From: Protopterus annectens
Lineage: Eukaryota; Chordata; Ceratodontiformes; Protopteridae
Direction of reading: 5' to 3'
DNA: 64,000 nucleotides
NCBI RefSeq assembly: GCF_019279795.1
Contig: NC_056725.1
Coordinates: 1,752,610,916-1,752,674,915, forward strand
Under the pieces are notes generated by a model, which had not been told where the DNA came from, did no database searches, and saw only the letters and a list, made by a program, of their open reading frames with translations. The position numbers were made by a program, and so were the translations under genes. Below are positions 34,201 to 45,524 of this stretch, in pieces (the stretch's first letter is position 1; each line of letters begins with the position of its first letter).

Positions 34201-34710
34201 TCTTAGCTCTGCAACTGATTGGCCTGGAAGTGCCTTAAAGTAAACAGAAGTGCTGAGCCAACCTGACTGTCATTCACCACATAAGCAAGAAATTAGGGTT
34301 TAATGCCAACAAGTAGAATACTTAAATGGTAAAATGCAGTAAAGTTATTTACTGGAATTACTAATACAGGCTTAAAGATGTTATCTAAACCAGACGCATA
34401 CTGTTAACTTAAAATAAGATCAAGAAATGAAAAATCTTCACTTATCTTTGCTGCTCCATGTATTGGAACTATCACAAATTAGTTGTAGTTTAAAGAAACA
34501 CCGCAAAACAGCTTAATATGACAGGAAAATTCATAAACACTTCACTCTGTAATTGACTGCCCTGGAACTGCATTAAAGTAGACACAAGTTCCGAACTAGC
34601 CTGAGTGTCACTCTGCACATAGAAAAGAAACTAGGGTTTAATACCACCAATTAGACCCCTTAATAGCAAAAGGCAAATGCAATTATTTACTGGAATTACT
34701 AATATATAGG
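34201..34710. repeat. Direct repeat, two units about 338 bp apart
   Basis: Units 34201-34370 and 34543-34710 share phrases such as 'agggtttaatgccaac'/'agggtttaataccacc' and 'ttatttactggaattactaa'. They lie just beyond the 5' end of the old CR1 copy and could be repeated 5' sequence of it, which I cannot confirm. Confidence 0.6.
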
Positions 34711-36237
<1,527 letters not shown>

Positions 36238-36479
36238 GACAATTTATTGTACTCAGCCAATCAGTATGTTTTTGGAGGTAGAAGGAAGCAATCCAACACA
36301 GAGGCTTTATTCAAAGCACAGGATAAACACAAGTTTTAGCAAATGCCTTTCTCATTGATTAAAACAAGCCTTTATACAACACATATTTTAATTATTTGTC
36401 CGTCACATAATCCATGTATGATGTCCAAAATCAGTATCACCCATCAGGAGTGGTTCCAACCCAGCAACTTGTAGTTTAT

Positions 36480-36851
36480 TGGCCATTTTGGATCATTTCC
36501 TAGCTTTTTTCGACCCCCTGCTATAAAGCCCGCTTTAGCGTGCTTTTGCACGAATTAGCGCGAAGTTGCTCATAGAGCAGCATCGGGCAACGCCGGTTAA
36601 TCAAGTTTAAACTATTTCTGGCTCTGCAAAGTCTGCTCTTCAATTTTTCCCTTAGAACTGCTCTACTTGCAATCTAAGCAGTCTATTCTCTATCTGAAAA
36701 GCCCAGCACTTGCTCCTAAAGCATTTTTATACAGGTAAAGCACTCTTAAACAAAAAGAAAGTACTTCATTCACCTAAATTCCCTTGAGTACCCACCTCCC
36801 TATAGGTCCTTTCTGACTCAGTTACACAGCAATCCTTTACACTATTCTAGC
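36480..36851 (+). promoter_or_regulatory. CR1 5' UTR and presumed internal promoter
   Basis: The segment is richer in GC and CpG than its surroundings, with 'ctataaagcccgctttagcg' and hairpin 'cgtgcttttgcacg' near 36538-36552. CR1 elements need an internal promoter, and this is its expected place. No promoter element is proven, and the left boundary is a guess. Confidence 0.4.
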
Positions 36852-37826
36852 ATGTCGAAGGGTCAGTTGCTGGCGTCCTCTCCTGTTCAGCTGGTGAATC
36901 TGGGAATCTTGAGGCAATGTTACAATTGCCTCATGTACACAGACAACCCTCTCCTCCTCCCAACAAATACAAATATATGTGAGAGATGCAACTATATAGC
37001 CAAACTGGAGGCTGAGCTCTCTCAACTCAGTACTGGCAAAACCAATCAGGAGGAGAAGGTAACCACGCACACCACAAACCCAGTCTCACATAGACCTATC
37101 ACAACTGCAAACCAAACACATAAACACACAAAAACATACTCAGAGGCTCTGATTAAAAATCTACCAAAACAACAGAGGCCTCCAAAGCAGACACCCAAGC
37201 GACCACTACCTCAAGACATACCACATGCAACACATAGTTCACAAAGTCAGTGTGCTAAACAGTCACAGCCCTTAAGGCTAAACAACATGCCAGATACACT
37301 TGTAATAGGCGACTCCATAGTCAGACACACTGACATCCCGCTCACCAGACTGAACAAGGAAAAGGTTACAGTAAGCTGCCTGTCGGGTGCTAGAATCCGC
37401 CACATAACACAAGCACTCAGGTCACTCCAAAGCAAGTACAAATATGACTCAGTCATTGTCCATGCTGGTGTGAATGACCTGAGACGTACCTCCCTGGACT
37501 ACATGAAAAGAGACATAGAGGAGCTCTCTGATTATGTAGCCCAGGCCGGTATGACCCTGACCCTGAGCACCATCTTACCCTTACCAAGAATGATGCCACA
37601 GTACAAAGACAAAATGATCAGCTTTAACAATTGGCTTAATTATTGGTGTCATTCTAAGGGGATCCAATGTCTGTCTGCTTGGGATGACATGCTTGACAAG
37701 CCATGCTGCTTCGCAAGGGATGGTTTGCACCTGTCACCCCTGGGCTTCCGGATATTGGCCAAGGCTCTTGCCACCCCCATAGTGCCTTTTTTAGGCAAGG
37801 CTCAAAAGACAAACCCACCTCCCTAG
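36852..37826 (+). CDS. CR1 ORF1 protein: zinc-binding, coiled coil and SGNH esterase domains
   Basis: This 324-residue open frame is intact. Residues 23-46 hold a C-x2-C...C-x2-C cluster (C23, C26, C43, C46). A short helical stretch follows (47-62), then a Lys/Thr/Pro-rich linker. From about 148 there is an SGNH/GDSL-type esterase domain: 'LVIGDSIVRH' (Ser155), 'VHAGVNDLRR' (the G-x-N-D block at 206-209) and 'FARDGLHLSP' (Asp290, His293). Esterase domains in ORF1 are established for CR1-clade LINEs; they may act with lipids or membranes during retrotransposition, but the role is unclear. The start is the first ATG of the frame, after the 5' UTR. ORF2 overlaps its end in another frame. Confidence 0.9.
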   Translation: MSKGQLLASSPVQLVNLGILRQCYNCLMYTDNPLLLPTNTNICERCNYIAKLEAELSQLSTGKTNQEEKVTTHTTNPVSHRPITTANQTHKHTKTYSEALIKNLPKQQRPPKQTPKRPLPQDIPHATHSSQSQCAKQSQPLRLNNMPDTLVIGDSIVRHTDIPLTRLNKEKVTVSCLSGARIRHITQALRSLQSKYKYDSVIVHAGVNDLRRTSLDYMKRDIEELSDYVAQAGMTLTLSTILPLPRMMPQYKDKMISFNNWLNYWCHSKGIQCLSAWDDMLDKPCCFARDGLHLSPLGFRILAKALATPIVPFLGKAQKTNPPP

Positions 37827-38518
37827 AAAACACAAGTGAAAAAAAACTAAGGGTAATGCTGCTCAATGCCAGAAGTCTAAACCTCAAGATGCATGCTCTC
37901 AAAGCCCTCTTCAATATGGAGAACATCGATGTCTGTGCAGTGACTGAAACCTGGTTCAAGGCTCCTGAGAGCACCCCAGCACTACCAGGTTTTACCTCAT
38001 ATCATGCTTTCCGGCCCCAAAACTTGGACCGAACCACAAAAGGAGGTGGAGTATCCATATTCATCAAAGATATCCACACCTCCAGGTTAGTGGCAACGCA
38101 TGAAGCATCAGAGACCATCCAGGTGCAACTAACCATAGGCAAAACTGCCCTACAGGTTGTAGCATGCTACAGACCACCCTCTCAAACTCAGGAACCCCAC
38201 TCAGCCTTCCTGAAGACACTGGAGAGTATGAATGTCTCACCAAATACCATCATATTGGGAGACTTCAACTACCCAAAAATAGACTGGGAACATTACTCAA
38301 GCCCCAACACCCTAGCCCAAAGGTTCCTAGAATTCATAAACTCAAATGCGATGGAACAACTAGTCACCACTCCCACAAGAGGAGATAATATACTAGACCT
38401 GATCATCACAAACATGGGGACAAAATGCTCCACACCGGAAGTATACCCCTCATTGGTGAGATCAGACCATAAATTAATCTCACTGGAAATCCACCCCCTG
38501 CACAAAAGACCACAGTGA
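37703..38518 (+). pseudogene. CR1 ORF2, AP endonuclease part
   Basis: The frame is open from 37703, but homology starts after the ORF1 stop, with 'KLRVMLLNARSLNLKMHAL' (active-site Asn), 'VCAVTETWF' (Glu), 'GGGVSIFIK', 'VVACYRPPSQ', 'TIILGDFNYPKIDW' (Asp/Asn), 'RGDNILDLIITN' and 'VRSDHKLISLEI' (catalytic Asp-His). All endonuclease motifs are present, so this part could fold normally. A TGA at 38516-38518 is reached only because the frame shifts just before it; the RT continues in the next frame ('TVKNFSKADF'). The true initiation codon is uncertain, since ORF1 and ORF2 overlap. Confidence 0.88.
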
Positions 38519-40680
38519 AGAACTTCTCAAAAGCCGACTTCACACTTCTTAAGACTGAAGTGGTATCCTTCAAGGCCCCTGGGTCAGTGGAAACCACAAC
38601 CCATATCGCTGAGTCCTTTAGAAATGCCTTCTACGGGCACCTTCAAGAATGCATGGATCATGCAATCCCTAATAAAACCAAGACCCATTACCCCAAAGGC
38701 AGGTGCCCTGTCTCGTGGACCCCAGCCATTAACAAACTTTACAACAGGAGGAGGAAGCTACTACATGTCAGAGCAAAATCCCTAAAAGGGATGGCATCTC
38801 TGATCAGTACTAGCAAAAAACTACGATCACTCATAAAATCATCCAAGGCCAACTTTGAGAGAAAAATCGCAAAAGGCACAAAAGACAATCACAAGGCCTT
38901 CTTTAGCTATGTTAGAAACCTGGGTGGAAACTCCCAGATATGCTCAGAGTTAGTCCAAAATTACATAAAATACACTCTGGCAGACAGGTTCAGTGCAAAT
39001 TTCTCTGCCCTCTCCCCCCCAAAAGGAGAAATATCTATCCCAGCAGAGTGTAGCCTCCATAACATCTCAGATGCCCAGGTGAGAGCCACCCTCTCCAAAG
39101 CTAAAAACACAGCATCAATGGGACTGGACGGTGTCCCGGGCTGCGTGCTACATGAACTCCAAGAGGAACTAAATCCGCACATAAGGCTGCTGTTTAATCT
39201 TAGCCTTACTACAGGATACGTACCCAAAGAGTGGCGTACAGCAACAGTGGTCCCACTCCACAAAGGCGGTGCTTCTACGGACCCTAGAAATTACCGCCCC
39301 ATAAGCTTGACGAGCCTGGTCTGCAAAGCTATGGAAAGAATCATTATGGAACTCATAAACAAAGACATTGGGGACCTATAGACATTGGATCCTACCCAAT
39401 TTGGCTTTGTCAAGGGCAGATCCTGCCTTTTGAACTTGGTCAACTTTTTTGAAACAGTCACTAAGGCCATTGATGAGGGTAAGGCAGTTCACATAGCCTA
39501 CCTTGACCTTGCAAAAGCCTTCGACACAATACCCCACTCGGGCATCATAGACAAACTCACCAGCTTAAATGTAAACCCATATGTCACAAGATGGGTTGCA
39601 AACTTGCTCAAGGACAGAACCCACAAGGTCAGAATTGCTGGAGCCATTTCAGACTCTAAGCCAGTCACAAGCAATGCCCCATAGGGCTCAGTCCTGGGAC
39701 CCCTCTTATTCGGCATTTATTTTTCCAAGGTGCAAGCAAACATAAGAGGATTGTGGCTGACAAAGTTCGCAGATGACTGCAAACTGGGCGCCATAATTGA
39801 TACTCCAGCGGACACAAGCATCCTTCAGCGAGGCCTCATAGAAACGGATAATTGGTGCCAGAGCCATGGCCTTAAACTGAATGCCAAAAAATGTCTAGTC
39901 GTACCCTTTGTGAAAAACAAGGTACCCACAAATTACCACATAGGTGGTAATCCATTAAGTACGGAAGAGGTAATCAGGGACCTAGGGACCCAAGTTGACA
40001 GTAACCTCTCATTTGACACTCACATTGCCAAGGTGGTTAGGAAGACCTTCTATATTGCCCACCTTATCATGAAGGGATTCACATCCAGATCAAGAGAGGT
40101 CATTGTGCCCCTGTACTCTTCTCTTATCAGGCCCATGATTGAGTGCAATGCCCCATTTGGGATGTATCTTACCCGACACCTGCAGCAGTTGGAAAGACCC
40201 CAAACGTTCCTCACCAAGAGGATAAAGGGTCTCAAACATATGTCATATGCTGCCCGTCTGAAGAAACTCCAGCTCTATTCAGTCGCATACCGCCTACTCA
40301 GAGGTGATCTATGCCTGACGTACAAGGCCATGTCCAATCCGGAATTAATGGACATGCTCCACCTCAGAAAATCCAAATCCATCAGAGCCATGAGAGCAAG
40401 AGATTTGAACCTCAACACAGAAATAAATAGGACGTGCTGGAGGGACAGATTCATAGCCCAGAGGCTCCCTACACTCTGGAACAGAATCCCAGTCCACATT
40501 AGGCAGAGCCCCTCACTAGCTCTCTTCAAGAGAAATCTTGACGAGTGGATGGGAGATCGTAGGTTTACCCCGGGGGTCATCTCTGTGTCACTACTAGACA
40601 GAGGCACAGTAAACGAAACCCTAAATGGGTGTAGTATTCTTGTCCCAAGGGGTGGTGAAAGCCACACACACTCTGGCTAG
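38515..40680 (+). pseudogene. CR1 ORF2, reverse transcriptase and C-terminal part
   Basis: Frame 1 runs from 'VKNFSKADFTLL' to the end, broken only by TAG at 39379-39381 and 39682-39684; both fit CAG-to-TAG changes at Gln positions. Motifs: 'MGLDGVPGCVL' (linker), 'VVPLHKGGASTDPRNYRPIS', 'QFGFVKGRSC', 'YLDLAKAFDTIPH' (motif A), 'AP*GSVLGPLLF' (motif B, stop in place of Gln), 'KFADDCKLG' (motif C, both Asp kept), 'GLKLNAKKC' (motif D), then the C-terminal 'LPTLWNRIPVHIRQSPSLAL' block. Catalytic residues are intact, so the lesions look recent. Confidence 0.92.
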
Positions 40681-40870
40681 GCTTATAAATGCCCTAGGGC
40701 AGATAGCCTAGTACGAACCTATGAACATATGAACCTATGAAAAAGGTACCAATTGATTGCCAAATCAACAAATTTATCAGTAAAAAAGATACCATAATGT
40801 TTGTACTGATAAATAAATTACAAAAATAAATGCAAAATAAAAAAAAATACAGAAGAATGTCAGAACCATA

Positions 40871-41374
40871 TTGGAGACTGCTACAAGGAGATTCCAGATG
40901 ACACACAGTAACATGCAGAAATGCGGATTTTGTAAGCAGTGTAGGTATATACATGAAAGCCCTTGTGTAGTAGTTCCAAATTTTGATAGAACTATACCTT
41001 GTCCTGGGAAAGTTAGCTGCAATACTAGACATATTATCTATTTAGCTTCACGCAACTCCTGTTATGCCTATTATGTTGGAAAAATAGCCAGAAAGTTGAA
41101 ACTCAGGATATGTGAACACTACTATGATATCAGGAAAAGTACTAATACACTTTCTTGTCACAATTTAGTTTGTTCAAATTTTAGAAAGATTTCTTTTTTT
41201 GCTATAGATAGAGTGACGGTCGTTCCATTGGGGATAGACTTGGAGACATTGTTGGAAATTAAAGAAGTTACCTGGCAACTGAAGCTTAATGCATCTGTGT
41301 TGCCAGGTCTGAATGATAGTTTATCTATTTCTAGTATTTCAAAATTAAAGGCAGCTATTATCCAGTATTTTTAG
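40871..41374 (+). pseudogene. GIY-YIG endonuclease of a Penelope-like element (Neptune type)
   Basis: This 167-residue open frame reads 'CGFCKQCRYIHESPCVVV' and 'CPGKVSCNTRHIIYLASRNS', i.e. the Cys-rich zinc-binding segment seen before the nuclease in Neptune-type PLEs. The nuclease follows: 'HIIYLASRNSCYAYYVGKIA', 'LKLRICEHYYDIRKS', then 'FFAIDRVTV' and 'EIKEVTWQLKLNASVLPGLN'. These are the expected GIY-YIG strand, the conserved Arg and the E-x-x-W / GLN end block. The frame is open to a natural-looking stop, but as the rest of the ORF is missing I call it a truncated pseudogene. It is better preserved than the copy at 10192-10530 (-). Confidence 0.88.
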
Positions 41375-41630
41375 CATAATTATATACACACATACATATG
41401 CATGTGTTTTATTCTTATTTATTTATTTAATGCACTGATATAATGTCTTTTTATAGACTATATACATAATGTTTATGTCTCATCACTTGTCTTTTTATAT
41501 GCCTATTTCTGAAATATGTACAGTTGTAAGTAGTTAATTGATAATTACTACTTGTTTTTATGTGTATTTCTATTGGTGAATGGTTTTCACATTGGTTTTA
41601 CAAGCTAGGATTGTCTTAGTTTTCTTAACT

Positions 41631-41713
41631 CTGATGAAGTCTAACCACGGGTTAGACGAAAGCACGTAGTTTATGTTAATAAAAGGTTTTGCTGTGTTGG
41701 TAGTGCTCGTCGA
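41631..41713 (+). ncRNA. Hammerhead-ribozyme-like motif in the PLE 3' UTR
   Basis: 'ctgatga' (41631-41637) is followed by one extra A, a perfect 8-bp stem ('gtctaacc' 41639-41646 with 'ggttagac' 41650-41657, loop 'acg'), then 'gaaa' (41658-41661). This is the CUGAUGA-stem II-GAAA core of the hammerhead. 'gcac' right after GAAA can pair with 'gtgc' at about 41703-41706, followed by 'tc', as expected for stem III and the cleavage site. The extra A and the weak stem I are departures. Hammerhead ribozymes are known in PLEs. Activity is not shown. Confidence 0.6.
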
Positions 41714-41789
41714 TCTGTTTTTTTTTTTTTTTTTTGGTTGGATTCCTGTGTTATTTTTGATTTAGATACTTAGGGAGCAGTAACAGTAG

Positions 41790-41938
41790 GGGGGGCACTT
41801 GCAGGGACAGCAGTTCCAGCACGTCAGGCAGTGGATAATGAGCTGGATGAGGAATCTGCGGAGGAGTCTGCAGCAGGAGATGCTCATACTAGACAGAAGA
41901 GAGCACAGTATGCCATGACACTAGCAAAGAGGCAGTGA
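41790..41938 (+). pseudogene. Acidic C-terminal coding remnant, possibly Harbinger transposase
   Basis: An open frame reads 'AVDNELDEESAEESAAGDAH' and 'TRQKRAQYAMTLAKRQ' to a stop at 41938. It has the look of a transposase C-terminus (acidic, then basic helix). Its position, facing the SANT-like coding remains on the opposite strand, fits Harbinger elements, where the two genes are often divergent or convergent. No transposase core (DDE) is seen. Confidence 0.3.
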
Positions 41939-42418
41939 CTTGCACAAAGCTTCAAAATGTACTACACAAAAGGAAAGTAAATACACTACAGTAAAAATTA
42001 TGCATGTAAAACCAACACCAGGCTATCTGCGCAGGCTGTCCACACTGCATTTTAGATACAGAAAAGCCAAGTAACAATGTACAAAGGGCAGAGCACAGCT
42101 ATCATCATCATTTGTACAGGTGATGGAGGGAGTACACAAGTGTGTGTCTTTTCACAAGGAAGTGTGTGAGTGTAAGGAGTATTAAAGGAAAATGCGGTTT
42201 TCTGGTAAATACCAGTACTGAATGGGAGGATGGCTTTTAATGTATCACTTGATGAGAAGGACCAGTGTCAGTGAAGTTGGGTGATGTACTGAGGGCTGTG
42301 GTGGAGTGAATGTAGGGCTCCACTGACAAACCTCAGCAGTAGTTGCAACACAGCAGCTCAATCTACTTGAGAGGTCTAGGGCATGCATGAAAGAGGGTTC
42401 ACCATCTCATGGATGGCC

Positions 42419-43284
42419 TCACCTATGATAGTTGTCTCTACTAGGAGTTACACTGGATGTACCATGATGATGGCTAGATCCTGATGTACAGCATGACCAT
42501 GAGTGAGATCTGCAATAAGATGTGTCAGTGTAATGATGGCCATGATAATGGGAATGGCCTCTCCTAGGATTAGATATCTCCATAACAGAAATCGCTGTGG
42601 AAGTAGTAACACCAGTGGCGTTGGATGTTGGTGACCCGTGACCATGTTGACTGCAATCTGTGGAAGTAGCAGTTGACTGGCTCTGTGGTTGGCACCTCAC
42701 CTCCCATTAGGTGTGCCAGAAAAGACATTGTACCTTCCAGAGTGTGATTTAATCTATCCAAGCAATCACACATGCATGATATGCACTATAGTAGATCATG
42801 TCACATACCCTGCATCATCCTCACTATCTCTTACATGGCTGTGGGGGTACTGGCCTGTGTTTGTACAAGGGTCCTCCACATATGCTGAGTTGCAGGGACT
42901 GACACACCAACCTCAAAGAGAGGGTGGTAACCATGTCTCCAGACAGCAGCATTACCTATCCCCTTGTGTTGAAATCTCTGCCCATGAGCGCTAGGGGTAG
43001 ATTTGTCTACTGGGGCCAACACACTTCCCTGATTGATAGTGCCGCCATTAATATGTTCACTGTTTGAGACTTGGGTTTCCTGGTTATTTGCAGGCATAGA
43101 GACTATGTCCATAGTCTGTGCTGGGGATGCTGTTGTCACATTCCCTGTGTCTAATACATATTCTGCACTCTTTGACAGTACTGTCTCATTTCTATCATCG
43201 TCATCATCATCATCATCAGAGATTGTAGAGCCTCCAACATCAGGTGGGGTAGTTCTGCAGTGCTGGTTTAGGATTAGGAATCAC
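42419..43284 (-). pseudogene. Acidic to Ser/His-rich segment, probable second exon of the SANT protein
   Basis: An acceptor-like 'tattcacag' precedes 43284. The coding-like text is 'PPDVGGSTISDDDDDDDRNE', then 'TTASPAQTMDIVSMPANNQE', 'LDRLNHTLEGTMSFLAHLMG' and, after a shift, a Ser/His-rich end ('RGHSHYHGHHYTDTSYCRS'). A low-complexity acidic run followed by a helical block with LDRL and a basic or polar tail is usual for such proteins. The start of the 'exon' contains a TGA in the relevant frame, so either the splice site or the frame is decayed. Confidence 0.35.
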
Positions 43285-43686
43285 CTGTGAATACGCAAAG
43301 CACAAAATGTTGACAGTAAGTATGACTCAGAACCAGAAGAATATATGCAACTGAGATTTACAAATATAAATATGATAAAAAGTATAACTTGGTTAGATCA
43401 TTGAGGATGCTGAATTCCTAATGTACCTGTATATTGTAAGTTAGACAAATCTAATTGTGTTTTTTGTGACTAAGTGGTGCAGAGGACTTGAAGGCATTAA
43501 TACACAGAAACAGGTCTACATACCTGGGGTATCTGCAGTGGTGAGTCTCTGGGACCTGTACAGCTAAGCACAAACATCCAGCACTGCATTGTGGGTGCCA
43601 CTCCTTTGATAAAGGCAGGAACTCCTGTGTCTCCATGAGATATGTACACTCAGTGACCCCCCCCCCCCACCTGTTGCCCTATGTTC

Positions 43687-43910
43687 CCATGCCAGGTGCT
43701 GACTCTTTGTTCAGCAGTCTTTTTCAGATCAATGGCCCTCCAGCACACCATTTCACAACTGATGTCCTGCCTAACAACTGTATTAGCATGAGTCATGATT
43801 TCTTCCCAGGAATAGTCACAGTAGGCCTGGTCAGCTGCATGCAGGTCAGAGAGTCATCATCCACAGAAATGGATGGCCTGGAGCAGCAACTCATTCTCTG
43901 CATCCAAGAA
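43687..43910 (-). pseudogene. SANT/Myb-like domain remnant
   Basis: One frame reads 'FLDAENELLLQAIHFCG', two stops, 'LSDLHAADQAYCDYSWEEIM', 'THANTVVRQDISCEMVCWRA', 'IDLKKTAEQRVSTWHG'. The pattern F..xEN..LL.A, then W..I...N.V....S......R..DLK fits the trihelix/SANT domain of Harbinger Myb-like proteins and NAIF1-type host derivatives. The aromatic residues of each helix are kept. Two consecutive TGA codons after the first helix show it is not functional. Confidence 0.55.
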
Positions 43911-44559
43911 CTTTTATTACATGTGGATGATGTCCCAGCAGATACAGTAATGTGTTTCTGCTTCGTATGTATTTTTGCCATTGCTGTGATGGTACTAAAA
44001 ACAGTAGAATTAACAGCCTTGTTCCTGTATGGGCCTTACAAATCCTAACACCACCAGTGTACTTCTTGGCCATGGAACATTCTGTTTGTGTGCTTGATAA
44101 TTATATACCTGCATGCACACTCTTTAACTAATATCAGGCACCTAGATTCACTGTGCACATGTTCCCCACAAAACAATTACAAACAACTGCAAAAGGAGAC
44201 ATGACTGCTTCTTTCACAATTACAAATATGCTGGCGATTGAGATATGTGCAATGAGAGTGCACCCTCCACTCCAAGGAGGGGCACTCCCCTCCTCCCTGC
44301 CTGTGCCATTCGCCATTCAAGCATGCTAATTAAACCTAGGTCAGCTGGCCAGTAGTCAGTTATCCCTCCATGGCACTGGTGCAAGTCATATATTTATAAA
44401 CTGAGGGTTTGAAAGCAGATGAAGCTCTCCTGAAAATAAATAAATAAATAAAGTTGTACAATTATTCATTATGGGTTACGCTGAAGACACTATAAACATC
44501 CGTACAACTATGGCCGATGGGAAGTTAAGAATAGGAATACTTATGCTGCTGAATCAATG

Positions 44560-45520
44560 TTGACACCAATAATATCACAATAACTGAAACTTGGCATGCT
44601 GTACAGAAACTCCCACTTTCTCTTCCCTTCTACAAGACAGACACTCTCCACTACCTATTTACTACCATCACTATTGTACGGTGCTCCCCTACTAACCAAC
44701 CTATCTTCCTCTATTTCTTCCAAACTGGAAATCTGTTACAACAAAATGTTAAAATTCGCCACCAAATCCAAATACTCTGCCAACCACTGTATATATCTCT
44801 ACCTGCTGAATTGGCTAGAGCTTCCCAGCTACCTTGACTACCTCCAACTCACTACAGCCCACAAGCTAATTTGTAAACCACCTAAATGCCCAGCTCTAAC
44901 AAACATCCTACCATCATACATCCCACACAGAACTCTAAGATCTGCCCCCCAAAATCTAATATCTGTATACAAACCAAACCATCCCGCTAGTCAGCTTCTC
45001 CTATCCTTTTCCTTAGCCAAAAAATGGAATTCACTCCCTCCTTCTCTAAGAACCTCTGAAAACTTTGATAATTTTAAAACCCAGCTCCATTCCTACCTCT
45101 CCAATAATTGGAAATGTAATTGTACTCTACCTACCTAACCTGCTTACTGCATTAATGCACTCACTGTACTTAATGTACTTCCCACCTTATTCTCCCCTTT
45201 CCTGGGATTAATCTTATTTACTGCCATCTTACAATGTTAGTCTGTATACCATTCACTGATGATTTTCAACTTCTGTACAACTTAAACTCTGTACTACTTT
45301 TCTCTAATCTGTAGGCATGTAAGTATGTAATGTATATTCACCTATTTTGCTGTTACACTTTGCTTAGTTTTACTATATAATATTAAAAGTTGCTTAATTG
45401 TACTATTTTTAATTTGTAATATGGAGCTTTTCTCCCCGGACTTCCACTGAAAATGGGCTCCTTGAGCCCAGTGGATCTCCCTGGTCATCAAACTGGAAAT
45501 AAATAAATAAATAAATAATA
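44560..45520 (+). mobile_element. 5'-truncated L2-like LINE (C-terminal RT region and 3' end)
   Basis: The 3' UTR ends with 'tggagcttttctccccggac', 'ttccactgaaaatggg' and a (AAAT)n tail at 45497-45520. The same signature closes the element at 1-2790. The copy starts inside the RT domain. Confidence 0.88.
44596..45138 (+). pseudogene. RT C-terminal region of the L2-like LINE
   Basis: A 180-residue open frame reads 'LSTTYLLPSLLYGAPLLTNL', 'LNWLELPSYLDYLQLTTAHK' and 'LAKKWNSLPPSLRTSENFDN', then 'FKTQLHSYL'. It aligns with 'WLELPSMIKYNLMITAHKIL' and 'RSWNSLPPKITLLTSLSQFK' of the first element. It has no catalytic motifs, as the copy begins after motif C. The frame is intact to its natural stop, implying a younger age than the copy at 1-2790. 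Confidence 0.85.
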
Positions 45521-45524
45521 AACT

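Larger units (their letters stand above)
36480..40742 (+). mobile_element. Nearly complete CR1 retrotransposon
   Basis: A GC-richer 5' UTR (about 36480-36851) precedes ORF1 (36852-37826), an overlapping ORF2 (to 40680) and a short 3' UTR. The 3' UTR ends in the repeated phrase 'gaacctatgaacatatgaac' at 40715-40742. Both ORFs keep all domains in order. Only three lesions disable ORF2: a frameshift near 38501-38515 and TAG codons at 39379-39381 and 39682-39684. It is the youngest-looking LINE here. Related copies: 24995-25295, 30100-33860 (-), and more distantly 52557-54235 (-) with its duplicate. Confidence 0.92.
40760..41720 (+). mobile_element. 5'-truncated Penelope-like element (endonuclease and 3' UTR)
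   Basis: It starts a few bases after the CR1 terminal repeat and contains only the GIY-YIG region and a 3' UTR. Near its end there is a hammerhead-like motif, 'gttaataaaaggttttgctg' and a T-run (about 41719-41737). The orientation is + and no RT is present. Confidence 0.8.
41940..44540 (-). mobile_element. Probable Harbinger-type DNA transposon remains
   Basis: The minus strand carries a SANT/Myb-like segment (43910-43687) and a downstream acidic to Ser/His-rich coding segment (43284-42419). This pair resembles the DNA-binding protein of Harbinger transposons. Terminal inverted repeats were not identified, so the boundaries are uncertain. Confidence 0.4.

Noticed and set aside
36300..36400. 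Another PLE 3' end with hammerhead core on the minus strand
   Set aside because: There is 'gaataaagcc' and 'tgtgttgg' text reminiscent of the others, but no CTGATGA core or clear stem.
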